Positions 17,817-28,400 of a DNA stretch of 64,000 nucleotides are shown in pieces (position 1 is the first letter of the stretch; every line of letters begins with the position of its first letter). Below the pieces are notes generated by a model. It was not told the origin of the DNA and searched no databases. It saw nothing but the letters and a program-made list of their open reading frames with translations. Position numbers and translations under genes: made by a program. Source of the DNA: a virus; IMG/VR virus record IMGVR_UViG_3300020578_000034, positions 23,842 through 87,841 of that record. One strand, 5' to 3'.

Positions 17817-20800
17817 GTGACTCGCCTCGAACGACACCTGAGAAAAAGCCCGGGTGAGAAGTCACTGGGACCGACCATCGGCGGTGCGCCGAGGAACATG
17901 AACCCGTTCACCGCGAGGGACGCCGACATGGACATGTTGGTCCTGGAGGACATCGAGGCGGTCAACTTCGGTCGAGGAGTCCCGGACCCCACACCTGGCG
18001 GAGCCGCGGAGACGCCGTCGGCGCCAAGATTGAGATCGCCTTTCTACGCGACCAACGAGGATTTCGCCGTCGCGGCGATGTCGGGTCCGAATCGTCGTCC
18101 GAGCGCCAGCGAGGCAAAAGACCCAGGTGACATGAGGAATCCGGACGGCCATTTTCCGCGGGAATCCGGACCGATGTGGAGGCAGACGAGTTTCACGGCC
18201 CTGAACCTCGCGCCGAGGGAGCGGAGGAACACGAGCCCGGCTTCGGTCAACACGTATCTCCACGCCGAATGGACCGAGCCGTACTGGGACGCCGTCAGGG
18301 ACGACACGGGGATATGGAACTCCCCGCCACCGCCGGAGATGGAGGTCGAGCGCGCCATCTACGACGCAATGAAGAGAGAGACGATAGAGGTCGGCGGGTA
18401 CAACGTTCCGTTCCCCCAGCACCCGAAGGAGTCCGACTACGACCAGTACACGGATTCAACGGGCGCCACCGTCAGGCACCTCAATGCCACCCGAAGTTTC
18501 CCCTTCCGCGACAGGGAGAACTCGAGGTGGACGGACGGACACCCGCTGTACCACGCGACCCCGACCGGCTCGTTGCCGAAGATACTCGCGGAGGGGCTGG
18601 TCGCAAACGCCGAGCGTCAGCTGTGGTTCGGGGCGTCACCGACGGTGTGGAACGAGCAGTTCCCGCACAACGCCCCCCTTCGGCTGAAGTCACCGATCAA
18701 GGGAATGTCGTTCCTGCGGATCAGCCCGACCCAAACGATGAACGAGAGGCTCTCCCGCCTCGCGAAGGTCAGCGATGTCGATCGGGCAACGGTTCCCGGG
18801 TCCCTAGCGATAGATTCGGATGGGAATCTGATCGGGCCGAGGGACTCCCGGGCGCAAGTTGCGGTTGGTCTCCTGAGCGACGCCCTGTGGTTCAACGACA
18901 TCGAGATACCGACGGAAAACATCGAGGTTCTGAGTCAGACCGGAGAATGGATCCCGTTGTACAGGACGGACCTCTCGGACGTGGTTGCTGATCCCACGAG
19001 CGGGCCCGAGGCCGGGATGACGAACGAAAAGAATCGCGGCATCAGAAAAATCCTCTCGTCAATAACGAACGGCAAACACGGCGACGACGAGGGGGCGGAC
19101 GAACAAAAACCCGCCTCCAAGCCCCCCGCCGAGGTCCCGGTGGTGGCGCAAATACCCAACCCGGAACCGAGGATCAAATACTCAGACTCCTACGGCGGCG
19201 ACGACCTCATCAAGAACGAGCAGAGAATCGTGCGCATAGACCACGAGGGATTGGTGGCTGCGGGCCGCTGGGAAGACATCCACGGTGACCATTACGACTG
19301 GTGGGCGTACCCCATAGACAGGGGGAGCGGGCAGTACGGCGAGGCGTTCAACGTGGCCGGCGAGCCACTCCGGAGGTTGAGGGAAGACCCGGAATTCCTG
19401 GCCAGCCTCGCGCGGGAAATAGAGATACAGGCCCTCGCCCTTGGTTGGTCTTTGTACGACAAGGACTGGGTGGAAAAGCTCGACTGGGAGAACGGCCAGG
19501 ACTGGAGACGGGCCTACCCGACGAGGCTGTGGAAGGCAACCAGATCGGCGCAGATATTCGGGCTCCAGAGGGAGTTCGAGTCGATGCTCGCGTTGCACGA
19601 CTCGCTCGCAGCCGGGGGGGTGCGATTCAACCACGAGGACTACTGGGAATCACCCGGGACGGTCGACGACGTCCCGTCGCTGGGAAAATCGTGGAAGGAG
19701 AGGCAAGAGGAGTGGAGACAGCGGTATCCCGCGAGCGACGCCACCAGCTGGACGAGCCCGCACCGCCCGATGCCACAGGGTCCCAAGCGGGGTTCCGACG
19801 ATTCGCAAATGACGCTCCTGGAGGAGGATCGGGCGTGGGACGCCTACGACAGCTTCACAACCCCCATCTTCCCGGTCGTGTCCGACGCCGAGGAGCTAGC
19901 CGACATTCTGTCGGAACCCGACGAGATGATCGAGTTCGGTTACCCGTACGAGCGAATCGACAAAGAAACGAGGCAGCTGATCGCCGACGACATCTTCTTC
20001 GCCGTCTCCCTGTTGATGGACGGAGAGTTCCCCGACGAGGAGTTCACGGACAGGTTGGAGTCCGCAGAACAAATGAGGCGATACGCAAACGAGCAGGAGG
20101 GCCTGTACCCGGACGACGGGGACATCCTGTACGCCCTGGCCGACGCGCTGGAGAACCCCGTCTCGTTGTACGAGGACGCCGTCTACGAATCAACCGACTC
20201 GCCCGACGGCGAGGCGGGGATGGCGCGCAAACTGCGCACTACGGCAGAAATGGATGAGTTGATGAACGAGGCTGCGAGGTTGTACAACGAGGGGAAACCC
20301 CGGATGGACATAGCAAGGGAAATGAATCTTCCCCGGGACACGATCAGCAACCTTCTGCAACGAGCAAACGCGCGCAAGCTACTTCGCAACTACAACCCTC
20401 GAGGGTCCGGAAAATTCGGGAACACCGTAACAACCCCCGAAAACATCGCCGCCGCCGCCGACAAGTACAGGGAGGGAAAGACGTTCGCCCAGATCGCCGA
20501 AGAACTCGCGGTCCCGGGAAGCTCCGTCATAAGACTCGTTGCGGAGGCGAGACGCCTGGGACTGGACACGGGCCCCCGTCGCAATCGAACTTCGTCCGAG
20601 GTTGAGGAACTGATGCTGGAGGTGGCGATCAAGTACGAAGAAGGAAAGTCATTCCGCGAAATCGCGCAGGAAATGGGCGTCAATATAAATACTGTGCAAA
20701 ATATGGCAAACAGGGCCGTGAAGCTCGGTTTGATTCGGAGGGACAGAATAGAGAGAGCGAGCGACGCCGCCGATGAGTTGACGAAAGAAATAATGACCAA

Positions 20801-23800
20801 ACTCGGGCAAGGCAAGAGCCAGCGACAAATCGCGCGGGAACTGAACGTTCCATACCTTCGGGTCACGAACTTGATCAAGAGGGCCAGACGAATTCTTGCT
20901 CCAGACCGAAGAAAAGCCAGGTTGATGAACTCATCCGAGTCCCCCGGGGACTCGGGAGCCCCCGACGGCGAGGCGGGGATGGGAAGACGCTTCCGGGGCA
21001 TGGACGAAGAACCCGATTATTCGGATATGAGTTTGAGCGACACGGAGATACAGAACTTCATAGAGTCCGAAGCCGACAAGGTCACCGACGACCTGATCTT
21101 CGGCAGGGAGGTGTCAAGGGCGTTCACCCAGGGAGAAGACGAACCCGTCCCGCCATCTGTCATGCCAGTGAGACAAATATCAATCCCAACGCTGGAGGAA
21201 ATTCCGGAGGACCTAAAACAGTCGTACATCAAGTTGTGGGCCGGAGGCGGGAGCTTCGTCGCCATAAATCGGCAGCTCGGAATATCCAACCTTGACGGCG
21301 CCGCCATACAGACGGCGCTCCTCAGAAGCGGGGAAATCCTCCCGAGGACCAAGCGCACCTCGGGGGACTCACTGCGTCTCACCCCCGAAGACGAAAGGGT
21401 CTTCGTCGAGTGGTCCAACGAAGGGGCCGATATGGGCTTGCTGGCATCGGTGTTCGGACTCACCGCCGGGCAGACCGCCGAGATCGCCAAAGACCTGAGA
21501 AGCCGGGGATTGATCCGCCGACGATTTCAAAAAAACTTTTTCACCGACAGTGAGCGAGACGCATTCGCGACCATCGTGAAGGAGGAACGAGCGAAAGGAA
21601 GAGGCGTCTGGCCGCGTTCCGTGCTCAGGGCCCAGCGGGAGCTCGGATGGTCCAAGCAAAGAGCCCAGGCAATGCTCTTGTGGTACAGAATGCAAGTTAA
21701 GTTCGGTCATATGCCCGGCATCAAGACCCAACTGTCCGATTCCGACATGATGAGGTTTGCCGCGCGATGGAACGACGGAGTGCCCGAGGAGCAGATCGCG
21801 CGGGAGTTCAACGTCGCAGAGGGTTCCGTCAAATGGTTGGCTAGCAAGGTGAGAAAGCGGGGAATACGCCTCAAGCGTCGCAACAGCACGGACTTGTCCG
21901 CCACGGACGGGTTGCGACGGAGTCCCAGACTTTCTCGGGAGTGGCTCGAGGGAGTAGAAAACGGCACGACATCGGGCGGGTACCAGGAGTTCATGGAGGG
22001 GATGCAAAAACGAGCGGTGGCACTATACCGAGACGGGAGGACGTACGACCAGATCGCCAAGGAACTCGGAATCACCGGTGCTGACGCCAAGTACCTGGTG
22101 GACAGGGCCGTGACATCCGGTGAGAAGTCCCCACGCCGTAGGGGACCAAGATCAAAGGTCGCCGCCGCGCTCGGCATCACCGTGGACGAGCTGGTTGAAC
22201 GGATGGCGGCAAGATACAACGAGGGCAAGACAGGCGCCGAGATGGCCACGGAATTCGGCACCACAATCGGCAACCTTAATTATTTCCTGAGGGTGGCGGG
22301 CAAAAGGGGTTTGTTGAAATTGAGGACGAAGCGAAAGAAGCACCCAGTCAAACGCAACGTCACGGGAGCTTCCTCCCGAAAAACGAGACCGACCGACGGA
22401 TCCGACGGCGAGGCCGGGATGTCGGGCCCGGATTCTGCAGATCTGCCGGACGGAATAGACGGGGAACTAGAGGATTACGTCTACGAGGATCCGGTGTTCG
22501 GTTTGTCCATACAGCATCCTCTCTTCCTCTGGTTCGCCCGGATCACCCCGGAGGTTGTCGACTTGATAAACGCGTCCTTCGCGAAAAAACGGGCGTCGGC
22601 GGACGAAGCCCTGAGACAAAAGAATTGGGGAAGGTACATATACCTACACGAACGCCCCTACCGCATCGACGCCTTCGAGGACATCATGGACGAGCTGACG
22701 GACCAGGAGTACTGGAGCCGACTCTCGGACATATGGGTGGACAGCGAGAACATCGGGCAGCAACCCGATCGTTGGAGGAACCTGCTACTGAGCGAACGCG
22801 GCTCGCGCGAGTCCTTCATGACGGAGGACGAGCGAGCGGAATTCGCGGCGTTGCAGCCACAGTTCACCGTGTACCGCGGTTATTCGGAGAACGACCAGGA
22901 GGAGTTCGGAATGTCGTGGAGCACCGACGCGGGAGTGGCCGAGTGGTTCGCCAGGAGATTCGCAAGGGAAGACGACAAGATCTTCATGGAGGAAATGGAG
23001 GTCTCCAAGGACGACGTCTTCGCGTACCTCACGCGGCGTGGCGAGGAGGAGATAATCCTCGACATGCGCACCGCGACCGGTGGGACGGCGATCAGGCGGC
23101 AGTTGAAGAAGTACCCCAACACGACGAGCGGCCCGTACGCGGCAAAACTCAGGAAACTCGGCGTAAGGGCGGACGGCGAGGCGGGGATGTCCTCCCGAAA
23201 AATCCCCAAATTCAACGGCGGCCACAGCAGCAAGGGGAGGGGGACTCCGTCGGGTGACGGCAAGGACTTGGCGATGAGGGACGTGGCGGACAGCGCCATA
23301 GTCGAGCTGGCGAACGACGAGAGGAGCAGTTCGCGGACGACGCTCGAGACGCTCGGGTCGTACCGGGCCGGGAGCATGGTCGTGATGCTGGCGAGAAACG
23401 GTGAGCTCCGGGGCATCCCGCTGAGGGACGAAACCATCCAGGCAATAACGAAAGCCCACGACGACGGTGCGACGTTCGTCGTCGGGGACATGCCGGGCGT
23501 GGATTCGCAGTTCGTGGAATTTTTGGACAAAATCGGGGCCGACTACACGATCTACCATGCGGGGAGTTCGCCGAGGTTCCGTCCGCAACCGCCCGACGCG
23601 CGCGGGGACGCGCCGTCCGAACTCCTCGCGCGCGTGACCGACGAGGACGCGCAGCTCAGTCTCCTGTACTCGGTGCCCGGGGTCGCCGCCAGCGTCAGGA
23701 TGAGGAGCACCGACGGTGCGCCCGTCGCCCCGGGCAAGAACGCAATCATGAAGCCGTACCTCCTGGCTCCGCACATAGACGTGAACGGTTTGGACGCGTC

Positions 23801-25190
23801 GGACCCGGCAATCCAGTCCCTTTCACCGGCACTGAAGGCCGCCGGGTTGGGAACCTACAAAGTCACCGGGCACTCGACCCCCAAGGTCCAGGGACCGGTG
23901 GTGAAGGAGTTCGCGGACAGGCTGATAGGTCCCAGTGCCGTCGCCGACGCCGTGCTCGGAACGTTCCCGACCGCGGACGAGTTGCTGACGATATACGCAG
24001 TAAACGCACTCATCAGGGCGAGGGCGGAGTACCTTTCCGACTCCGTCCTCAACGCGGACCAAGTAAACGAGGCGATCCTGTTCGGAAATGTCATGCTCGT
24101 GGGCCCGAAATTGCCCCAGGACCTGTGGGACATCCCGCAGGTCGGCACCTCCTTGTACCTCGACCCGTTCAGCTACTTCGGGAACGATTCCAACTTCCTC
24201 AAGGCCGTGATCGACGCGTTGCCGGAACGGGTCAGATCCGGGCTGGCCTTCTCCCCCGCCGCGGAGAGGACACCTGGCGTCACCTATCAGGACCGGTCCT
24301 GGGGGGACACCTCGCTCTTCGAGGGCATCATAATCAGGGAAGACGACGACATCTCCAGAAGGTTCGCCCCCATGATCAGGAAGCAGGCGGGAATAGTGCT
24401 GGACCACGCCAGGCGACACGGCGAGCTGGCGAGGAAGTGGGCGCAAACCGCCTACGACCTCATGAGGGAGGCTGGCCTGACGGACGCAGAAGTGGCTTTC
24501 GTTGTCAACGAACACTGGAGAAAAGCATCAGCGTTCAAACTCGCCACGGTGCAACCGGGGAACGTGCTGGGTCACGCGGCGAGGCTGGGCGTCAAGGCGT
24601 TCTCCTCGAGGTACTCGCCGATAAGCCAGGCCATCACCGGCGAGGGCCCCCGCGAGGAGGAGGATTTCGGCCTGCACGAGTTCTTCCACCACTTCCTGGG
24701 CCAGGGTTTCACCAGGCACGGGGAGTACGTGGCGTTCAGGGGTCCGGTCGATCTGATCGATTCCTACCACGGGCACATGCAGTGGGCCTGGAACGACACC
24801 CGTCAGCTTGGGATGTTCGTCTCCAGGATCATGACGCAGGAGTTTGGCCGCGGCAAGACCGACCAGCTGGATCTCGGGTATTCGCGCACATTCCATGACA
24901 CCATCGGCAGGGCCATCTACGACAGGCTGAAGGAGATGCTCTCCTCGGCCGAGGACAGGCGAGAAATAATGGACCAGGTGTTCCCGGAATTCCACGGGTC
25001 GCCCAGCGAGGACGAGGCGAAGATCAAGGCGCTGATCCGAAGGCAGTTCGCGGGGCGAGACCTTGAAAGGGTCCGCCAATTTGCGGATTTGATGCCCGTC
25101 CTCAGACTGCTCACGGTGCAGGACCTGCTGGTGCCGAAGATGTACTACCCCTACGGGGGAACGAGTAAAATAATCGGGGGAAGCAACTGA
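17817..25190 (+). CDS. Giant polyvalent protein D
   Basis: 2,457 residues from GTG 17817, with an AAGGGGG ribosome binding site 6 bases upstream. Exact EAGM junctions have Met codons at 19017, 20220, 20979, 22419 and 23187, giving six modules: N-terminal targeting-like region plus ADP-ribosyltransferase-like fold; unknown 401-residue module; four tandem helix-turn-helix units; six more helix-turn-helix units; a second ADP-ribosyltransferase-like domain; and a C-terminal module with a Rossmann/SLOG-like domain and an HEFFH zinc-peptidase motif. Residues ~17-88 carry the shared D-A-D-M-D...GRGVPDPTPGG module, which ends in an AAM-S variant junction (Met codon 18078). The stop overlaps the next start (TGATG). 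The chain looks like a string of host-directed effectors (inference). Confidence 0.93.
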   Translation: MTRLERHLRKSPGEKSLGPTIGGAPRNMNPFTARDADMDMLVLEDIEAVNFGRGVPDPTPGGAAETPSAPRLRSPFYATNEDFAVAAMSGPNRRPSASEAKDPGDMRNPDGHFPRESGPMWRQTSFTALNLAPRERRNTSPASVNTYLHAEWTEPYWDAVRDDTGIWNSPPPPEMEVERAIYDAMKRETIEVGGYNVPFPQHPKESDYDQYTDSTGATVRHLNATRSFPFRDRENSRWTDGHPLYHATPTGSLPKILAEGLVANAERQLWFGASPTVWNEQFPHNAPLRLKSPIKGMSFLRISPTQTMNERLSRLAKVSDVDRATVPGSLAIDSDGNLIGPRDSRAQVAVGLLSDALWFNDIEIPTENIEVLSQTGEWIPLYRTDLSDVVADPTSGPEAGMTNEKNRGIRKILSSITNGKHGDDEGADEQKPASKPPAEVPVVAQIPNPEPRIKYSDSYGGDDLIKNEQRIVRIDHEGLVAAGRWEDIHGDHYDWWAYPIDRGSGQYGEAFNVAGEPLRRLREDPEFLASLAREIEIQALALGWSLYDKDWVEKLDWENGQDWRRAYPTRLWKATRSAQIFGLQREFESMLALHDSLAAGGVRFNHEDYWESPGTVDDVPSLGKSWKERQEEWRQRYPASDATSWTSPHRPMPQGPKRGSDDSQMTLLEEDRAWDAYDSFTTPIFPVVSDAEELADILSEPDEMIEFGYPYERIDKETRQLIADDIFFAVSLLMDGEFPDEEFTDRLESAEQMRRYANEQEGLYPDDGDILYALADALENPVSLYEDAVYESTDSPDGEAGMARKLRTTAEMDELMNEAARLYNEGKPRMDIAREMNLPRDTISNLLQRANARKLLRNYNPRGSGKFGNTVTTPENIAAAADKYREGKTFAQIAEELAVPGSSVIRLVAEARRLGLDTGPRRNRTSSEVEELMLEVAIKYEEGKSFREIAQEMGVNINTVQNMANRAVKLGLIRRDRIERASDAADELTKEIMTKLGQGKSQRQIARELNVPYLRVTNLIKRARRILAPDRRKARLMNSSESPGDSGAPDGEAGMGRRFRGMDEEPDYSDMSLSDTEIQNFIESEADKVTDDLIFGREVSRAFTQGEDEPVPPSVMPVRQISIPTLEEIPEDLKQSYIKLWAGGGSFVAINRQLGISNLDGAAIQTALLRSGEILPRTKRTSGDSLRLTPEDERVFVEWSNEGADMGLLASVFGLTAGQTAEIAKDLRSRGLIRRRFQKNFFTDSERDAFATIVKEERAKGRGVWPRSVLRAQRELGWSKQRAQAMLLWYRMQVKFGHMPGIKTQLSDSDMMRFAARWNDGVPEEQIAREFNVAEGSVKWLASKVRKRGIRLKRRNSTDLSATDGLRRSPRLSREWLEGVENGTTSGGYQEFMEGMQKRAVALYRDGRTYDQIAKELGITGADAKYLVDRAVTSGEKSPRRRGPRSKVAAALGITVDELVERMAARYNEGKTGAEMATEFGTTIGNLNYFLRVAGKRGLLKLRTKRKKHPVKRNVTGASSRKTRPTDGSDGEAGMSGPDSADLPDGIDGELEDYVYEDPVFGLSIQHPLFLWFARITPEVVDLINASFAKKRASADEALRQKNWGRYIYLHERPYRIDAFEDIMDELTDQEYWSRLSDIWVDSENIGQQPDRWRNLLLSERGSRESFMTEDERAEFAALQPQFTVYRGYSENDQEEFGMSWSTDAGVAEWFARRFAREDDKIFMEEMEVSKDDVFAYLTRRGEEEIILDMRTATGGTAIRRQLKKYPNTTSGPYAAKLRKLGVRADGEAGMSSRKIPKFNGGHSSKGRGTPSGDGKDLAMRDVADSAIVELANDERSSSRTTLETLGSYRAGSMVVMLARNGELRGIPLRDETIQAITKAHDDGATFVVGDMPGVDSQFVEFLDKIGADYTIYHAGSSPRFRPQPPDARGDAPSELLARVTDEDAQLSLLYSVPGVAASVRMRSTDGAPVAPGKNAIMKPYLLAPHIDVNGLDASDPAIQSLSPALKAAGLGTYKVTGHSTPKVQGPVVKEFADRLIGPSAVADAVLGTFPTADELLTIYAVNALIRARAEYLSDSVLNADQVNEAILFGNVMLVGPKLPQDLWDIPQVGTSLYLDPFSYFGNDSNFLKAVIDALPERVRSGLAFSPAAERTPGVTYQDRSWGDTSLFEGIIIREDDDISRRFAPMIRKQAGIVLDHARRHGELARKWAQTAYDLMREAGLTDAEVAFVVNEHWRKASAFKLATVQPGNVLGHAARLGVKAFSSRYSPISQAITGEGPREEEDFGLHEFFHHFLGQGFTRHGEYVAFRGPVDLIDSYHGHMQWAWNDTRQLGMFVSRIMTQEFGRGKTDQLDLGYSRTFHDTIGRAIYDRLKEMLSSAEDRREIMDQVFPEFHGSPSEDEAKIKALIRRQFAGRDLERVRQFADLMPVLRLLTVQDLLVPKMYYPYGGTSKIIGGSN
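17865..18080 (+). other. Shared N-terminal DxD / GRGxxDPTPG module in protein D
   Basis: An acidic D-A-D-M-D segment followed by V-L-E-D, then N-F-G-R-G-V-P-D-P-T-P-G-G, then a linker to V-A-A-M-S. Closely matching versions occur in N (about 47359-47608), G (about 34425-34691) and K (about 40740-40880), with a shorter one in B. Because it recurs only near the N-termini of otherwise unrelated proteins, I propose a virion-packaging or assembly tag. Confidence 0.7.
18081..19016 (+). other. Module of protein D: ADP-ribosyltransferase-like fold
   Basis: About 18540-18960 begins with LYHATPTGSLPKILAEGL, the H-x-T/G...I-L-x-x-G-L signature seen at the start of many ART-like folds (Tpt1/KptA and DUF952-like groups). 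A W-F-G segment and an I-P-x-E-N-I-E-V-L segment follow, where ART folds place their later strands. The catalytic Glu is not certain, so this may be a non-canonical member. Confidence 0.55.
19017..20219 (+). other. Uncharacterised module of protein D
   Basis: 401 residues bounded by EAGM junctions. A disordered Lys/Pro-rich start is followed by a globular Trp/Tyr-rich region (about 19185-19700, with HGDHYDWWAYPIDRGSG) and an acidic helical tail. No catalytic motif recognised. Confidence 0.5.
20220..20978 (+). other. Module of protein D: four tandem helix-turn-helix units
   Basis: Four ~50-residue repeats, each with the pattern xxYxEGKxxxxIAxELxVPxxxVxxLxxRAxxLGL. This is the resolvase/RNA polymerase sigma-like HTH shape, with a G-K before the first helix and a recognition helix after V-P or V-N. 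Units start near 20247, 20430, 20590 and 20760. The repeats end in Arg/Lys-rich linkers. Tandem HTHs imply multi-site or cooperative DNA binding. Confidence 0.85.
20979..22418 (+). other. Module of protein D: six further helix-turn-helix units
   Basis: 480 residues with about six HTH-like repeats, starting near 21198, 21378, 21540, 21735, 21993 and 22170. The clearest are GVPEEQIAREFNVAEGSVKWL, GRTYDQIAKELGITGADAKYL and GKTGAEMATEFGTTIGNLNY. The region ends in a highly basic tail. It follows directly on a four-unit array, separated only by an EAGM junction. Confidence 0.8.
22419..23186 (+). other. Module of protein D: R-S-E type ADP-ribosyltransferase-like domain
   Basis: 256 residues. Visible in order: V-Y-R-G-Y with the conserved Arg near 22876, S-W-S-T-D around 22916-22930, and E-E-E-I-I-L near 23046, matching an E-x-E motif. 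This is the arginine-specific, toxin-like ART pattern, so the module would transfer ADP-ribose from NAD+ to a host target. Confidence 0.7.
23187..25190 (+). other. Module of protein D: SLOG-like domain plus HEFFH zinc-peptidase motif
   Basis: 667 residues. At about 23370-23575 is a Rossmann-like domain containing MVVMLARNGELRG, GATFVVGDMPGVDSQF and IGADYTIYHAG, a pattern seen in SLOG/DprA-like nucleotide-binding proteins. Much further on (24675-24689) is HEFFH within LHEFFHHFLG, an H-E-x-x-H zincin motif. The third zinc ligand was not identified. The segment between them is unassigned. Confidence 0.55.
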
Positions 25191-25393
25191 TGGAACCGAA
25201 CAAACCGACCGACGCGACGCCGATCCTGAGGGTCGAGATTCCCGCCGCCAAACTCGACGCCATCGGCAGGGCGCTGGCCGGTCCTGATCCGCAGGACGAC
25301 GACGGGTCGCACGCCGAGGCTCAGGCGGATTGGGACCTGATAGTCCGCGAGAGGGGCCCGAGGACGACAAGCTACGGAGATGCCGATAGCTAA
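25190..25393 (+). CDS. Small hypothetical protein
   Basis: 67 residues, starting on the last base of the previous stop (TGATG), with GGGGGAAG upstream as a possible ribosome binding site. Rich in Asp, Ala and Pro, no cysteines. Its ILRVEIPAAKLDAIGRAL stretch may form a strand and a helix. The close coupling to gene D supports translation; the function is unknown. It ends at the TAA that overlaps the palindrome at 25392. Confidence 0.65.
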   Translation: MEPNKPTDATPILRVEIPAAKLDAIGRALAGPDPQDDDGSHAEAQADWDLIVRERGPRTTSYGDADS

Positions 25394-25415
25394 CAACTAT
25401 ACGTCTATAATTGTT
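25392..25415 (+). promoter_or_regulatory. AT-rich palindrome overlapping a TATAAT box
   Basis: The arms AACAACTATA (25392-25401) and TATAATTGTT (25406-25415) pair over ten positions with one mismatch around a CGTC centre. The right arm contains TATAAT (25406-25411), a consensus -10 box, and the site is unusually AT-rich for this genome. No good -35 was found and no T-run follows the right arm, so an operator/promoter is more likely than a terminator. Confidence 0.5.
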
Positions 25416-25461
25416 GAGTAATTGTCAAATCCCGTCGCCGGGAATAGAGGATAAAGGGCAG

Positions 25462-28400
25462 ATGTCGCCAACCCCGTTCAGAATTCCGTTCAACGCGAAA
25501 ATCGTCGCCAGGCACGGAACGACGTCCGTGTACGCGCTCAGGGACGGGCGCCTCGCGTTCGTCGACCACACCAAGAACCGCACCTTCCTCGACGGGAGCA
25601 GGGACGTCGGGACGGGGACCTACGGGTCGGGTCACAACTCGGCGTGGGCCGACTCGCGCATCGTCGCCGTCGCGTCCAAGGGCGGCTCCGCCTCGTTCGC
25701 GCAGACCAAGGCACTCAGACCGAAACAATCCAGGATGCCGCAGGAGGCGCCGGACCAGCCCGGGGAGGAGATTCCCGACGAGGCTTTCTCGCGACTGATG
25801 CCGATGATCCCGAAGGAGTTCCTTGATTGGGCGGCGTCGTACGAGATCGGCGACCCGCTGCCCCCGATGATGCCGGGTTACGGCGGGAAAACGCTGTGCA
25901 ATAAATCCATAAACGACACCTCCTACTCGCAGGACGACTTCGGGGTGGACCAGGTCGTCGAGCGCGTCCTCGCGGACATGGGTTTGCCAGACATAAACCC
26001 CGCCCTCGCCTTCGCCCCCGAGATGGAGACCAAGGGCCTCCCGCGGATGGAGCAGAAGGGCATCCTGGGCAGGGAGATCAGGGACCTGGCGCGCAACATC
26101 GCCGACTCGATCCTCACGGCGAGGGGCCTGTGGAAGGACGAGCTGAACAAGATTCGCTGCGGGTCGGGACCGAACGCCAACAGGTTCACCGACATCTTCG
26201 GGACCGGTTGCGACGTGCCGGGCGCCGACACGGCCGGCAACATCGTCGGCGCGATAAGGGCCGGGGTGGACGTTCCCGGTCCGGTGGACGAGGTGGCGGG
26301 GAGGATCGAGGGGGCGAGGGAGAGCGTCGCCGACGCGGCCGACGGAATGGACTTCCCGGGCGGAAAACCTTCCCTCGGCGAAAGGCTCAGGACGGCGCTG
26401 ACGAGGGTCCGGGGCGGGCACACGCCGCACTACGTGGCCGACATGCCGAGCGACATTGACCCGGCGGCAGGCATGTCAGACGTGTTGAGCAGGAGATCCG
26501 ACAAGAGGGGAGCGTTCCAGTTCGTCCGATCTCTAGTCAACCGCAATAAACGGCGCGAGCGCGGCAAGAAGGGGGAGAAAACCCACAGATCCGCGGAAGA
26601 GATGGCCAGGGAGGCCTTCGCCACGCGCGAGTACCGCGACTGGGAGCAGGACTTCACGCTTAGAAAAGGCAGGCTGCCGAACAGGGGCGAGAAACTCAAC
26701 TGGTTGGCCGAGCACGTCGGATGGAAAGGACAGATCAGGGACGCGGCCGGCAACCCCGTGACGGACGAGTTTGGCAACCCGGTGGGAAGCTTCGGCGGGT
26801 TGGCCGACACCGCGGTCGTGGACGGGGAAGTGACCGACATGACCCATTTCGAAGCGATGGTCGAGCAGGTAGTGCGCAACCCGAACTTGGTGGAGGGCGG
26901 TAATTTCGACATGCTGAGCGAGGCCAAGAAGAGGAAGATCAGGGAGGAGGTCGAGAGGAACATATACGACTACGGGCTCCAGACCCTGTTCGCCATGAAG
27001 AACGCCGGCGGGCCGGAAAAGATAGAGCAGATCCAACCCGACGGGAGCAGGATCCTGGTGGACAACCCGGAGCACAAGAAACGCTTCGCCGAGGTAATAC
27101 CGACCCATTTCCGCATAATTCACGAGACAGACCCCAGCAACCGGAACCCTTCACTCAGGGATGCGGCGGTGGTCACCGCGGTCAACGGTTTTGAACCGGG
27201 CATCGATGACGTGATCGACTTTGTCCCGGAGATGGGTACAGATCGGCGGATGACTGCGGCACGACCGCTCACGGCGGGCAGGCAGCGCTATGGAAGCGTC
27301 GCCGGTTCTATGCCGTTGTATGTGCATGAGAACCAGACCAGTGGAGGCGAAATTCCGTTCGTGGCCTCCATAAGCCTTAATCCGCTGTGGTTCATAAACC
27401 AGCAAACACAGAAGGACAAGCTCGCGGGCTTCGGCGATCAACACCTGGGGATGGACATGAGCAGGGAGGCGTTCTGGGCGCACACCGCCGACCACGAGCT
27501 GAACCACATAGACGACTTCGCGCAGAGGCTCGGGAACAAGCTCGGATACTGGGGGGAACTCGGCGGCGGCCGGGAGGAGTGGATGCAGAGGCTGTCGCAG
27601 CAAACGTACACGCGCACGCCCACGGGTGGTCGTTGGTCGAACGTGATAGACCTCCGCAAGGACGCGGCCAACTACACCTTCCTCGGGCAGCAGATCGCGG
27701 AACTCGACGCAAAACTGGCCACAGCCACGACGCCCTACGAGAGACAGAAGGCGATTTGGTTCTTCTACATGCAGAACATGAGGTTCGACGAGCAGACGAT
27801 GTCCGACTTCGCGAGGTGGATGAACAGATCGGGCGCGGGTTTCACGCCTGGTAAGCGCCTTTCTAAGGACGAGCAGGCCGCGATGCTCAACGAGATCTAC
27901 GAAAACCTGCGGGCGCGCGGCTACGCCGAGGAGACCGGGGTGCCGTCCTTCAGTTTCTGGCAAGACATGATCGACACGCCTCTGGGTTACTGGAACCCAG
28001 CGACGGGCACGTTCGAGTTCCCTCTCGACCCGCGCACCGGGCTCCTGAACCCGTACCCGCTGAACGTGATGAACATGCAACCGAGATGGACGGGAAGAAG
28101 AGACGCGATGAATCGTCCCTTCTCGGACAACGTCGCCACATTTCCCGATAACCTTGATCCGTCACGCTTCGGGCCTGGACAGCCCCCGTTCGGGCAGGCG
28201 AGGCTCGACAACTCCGTCTCCAACCTCCTGCACGGATTCATAGGGGGGACCTACGCCGGCGAGAACGACTATGAATTCGCGGCGGAGCTGAGGACGCATC
28301 TGAACAAACAGGGCGCGCTCGCCGACATCAGGGAGTTCCTCGCCGACCCCGCCCGCAACATACACCAGCTCACCGAAGCCGACTTCATGACGCTCGTGGC

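Noticed and set aside
25411-25461. TTG start for protein F
   Set aside because: It overlaps the TATAAT box and has no ribosome binding site; ATG 25462 fits better.
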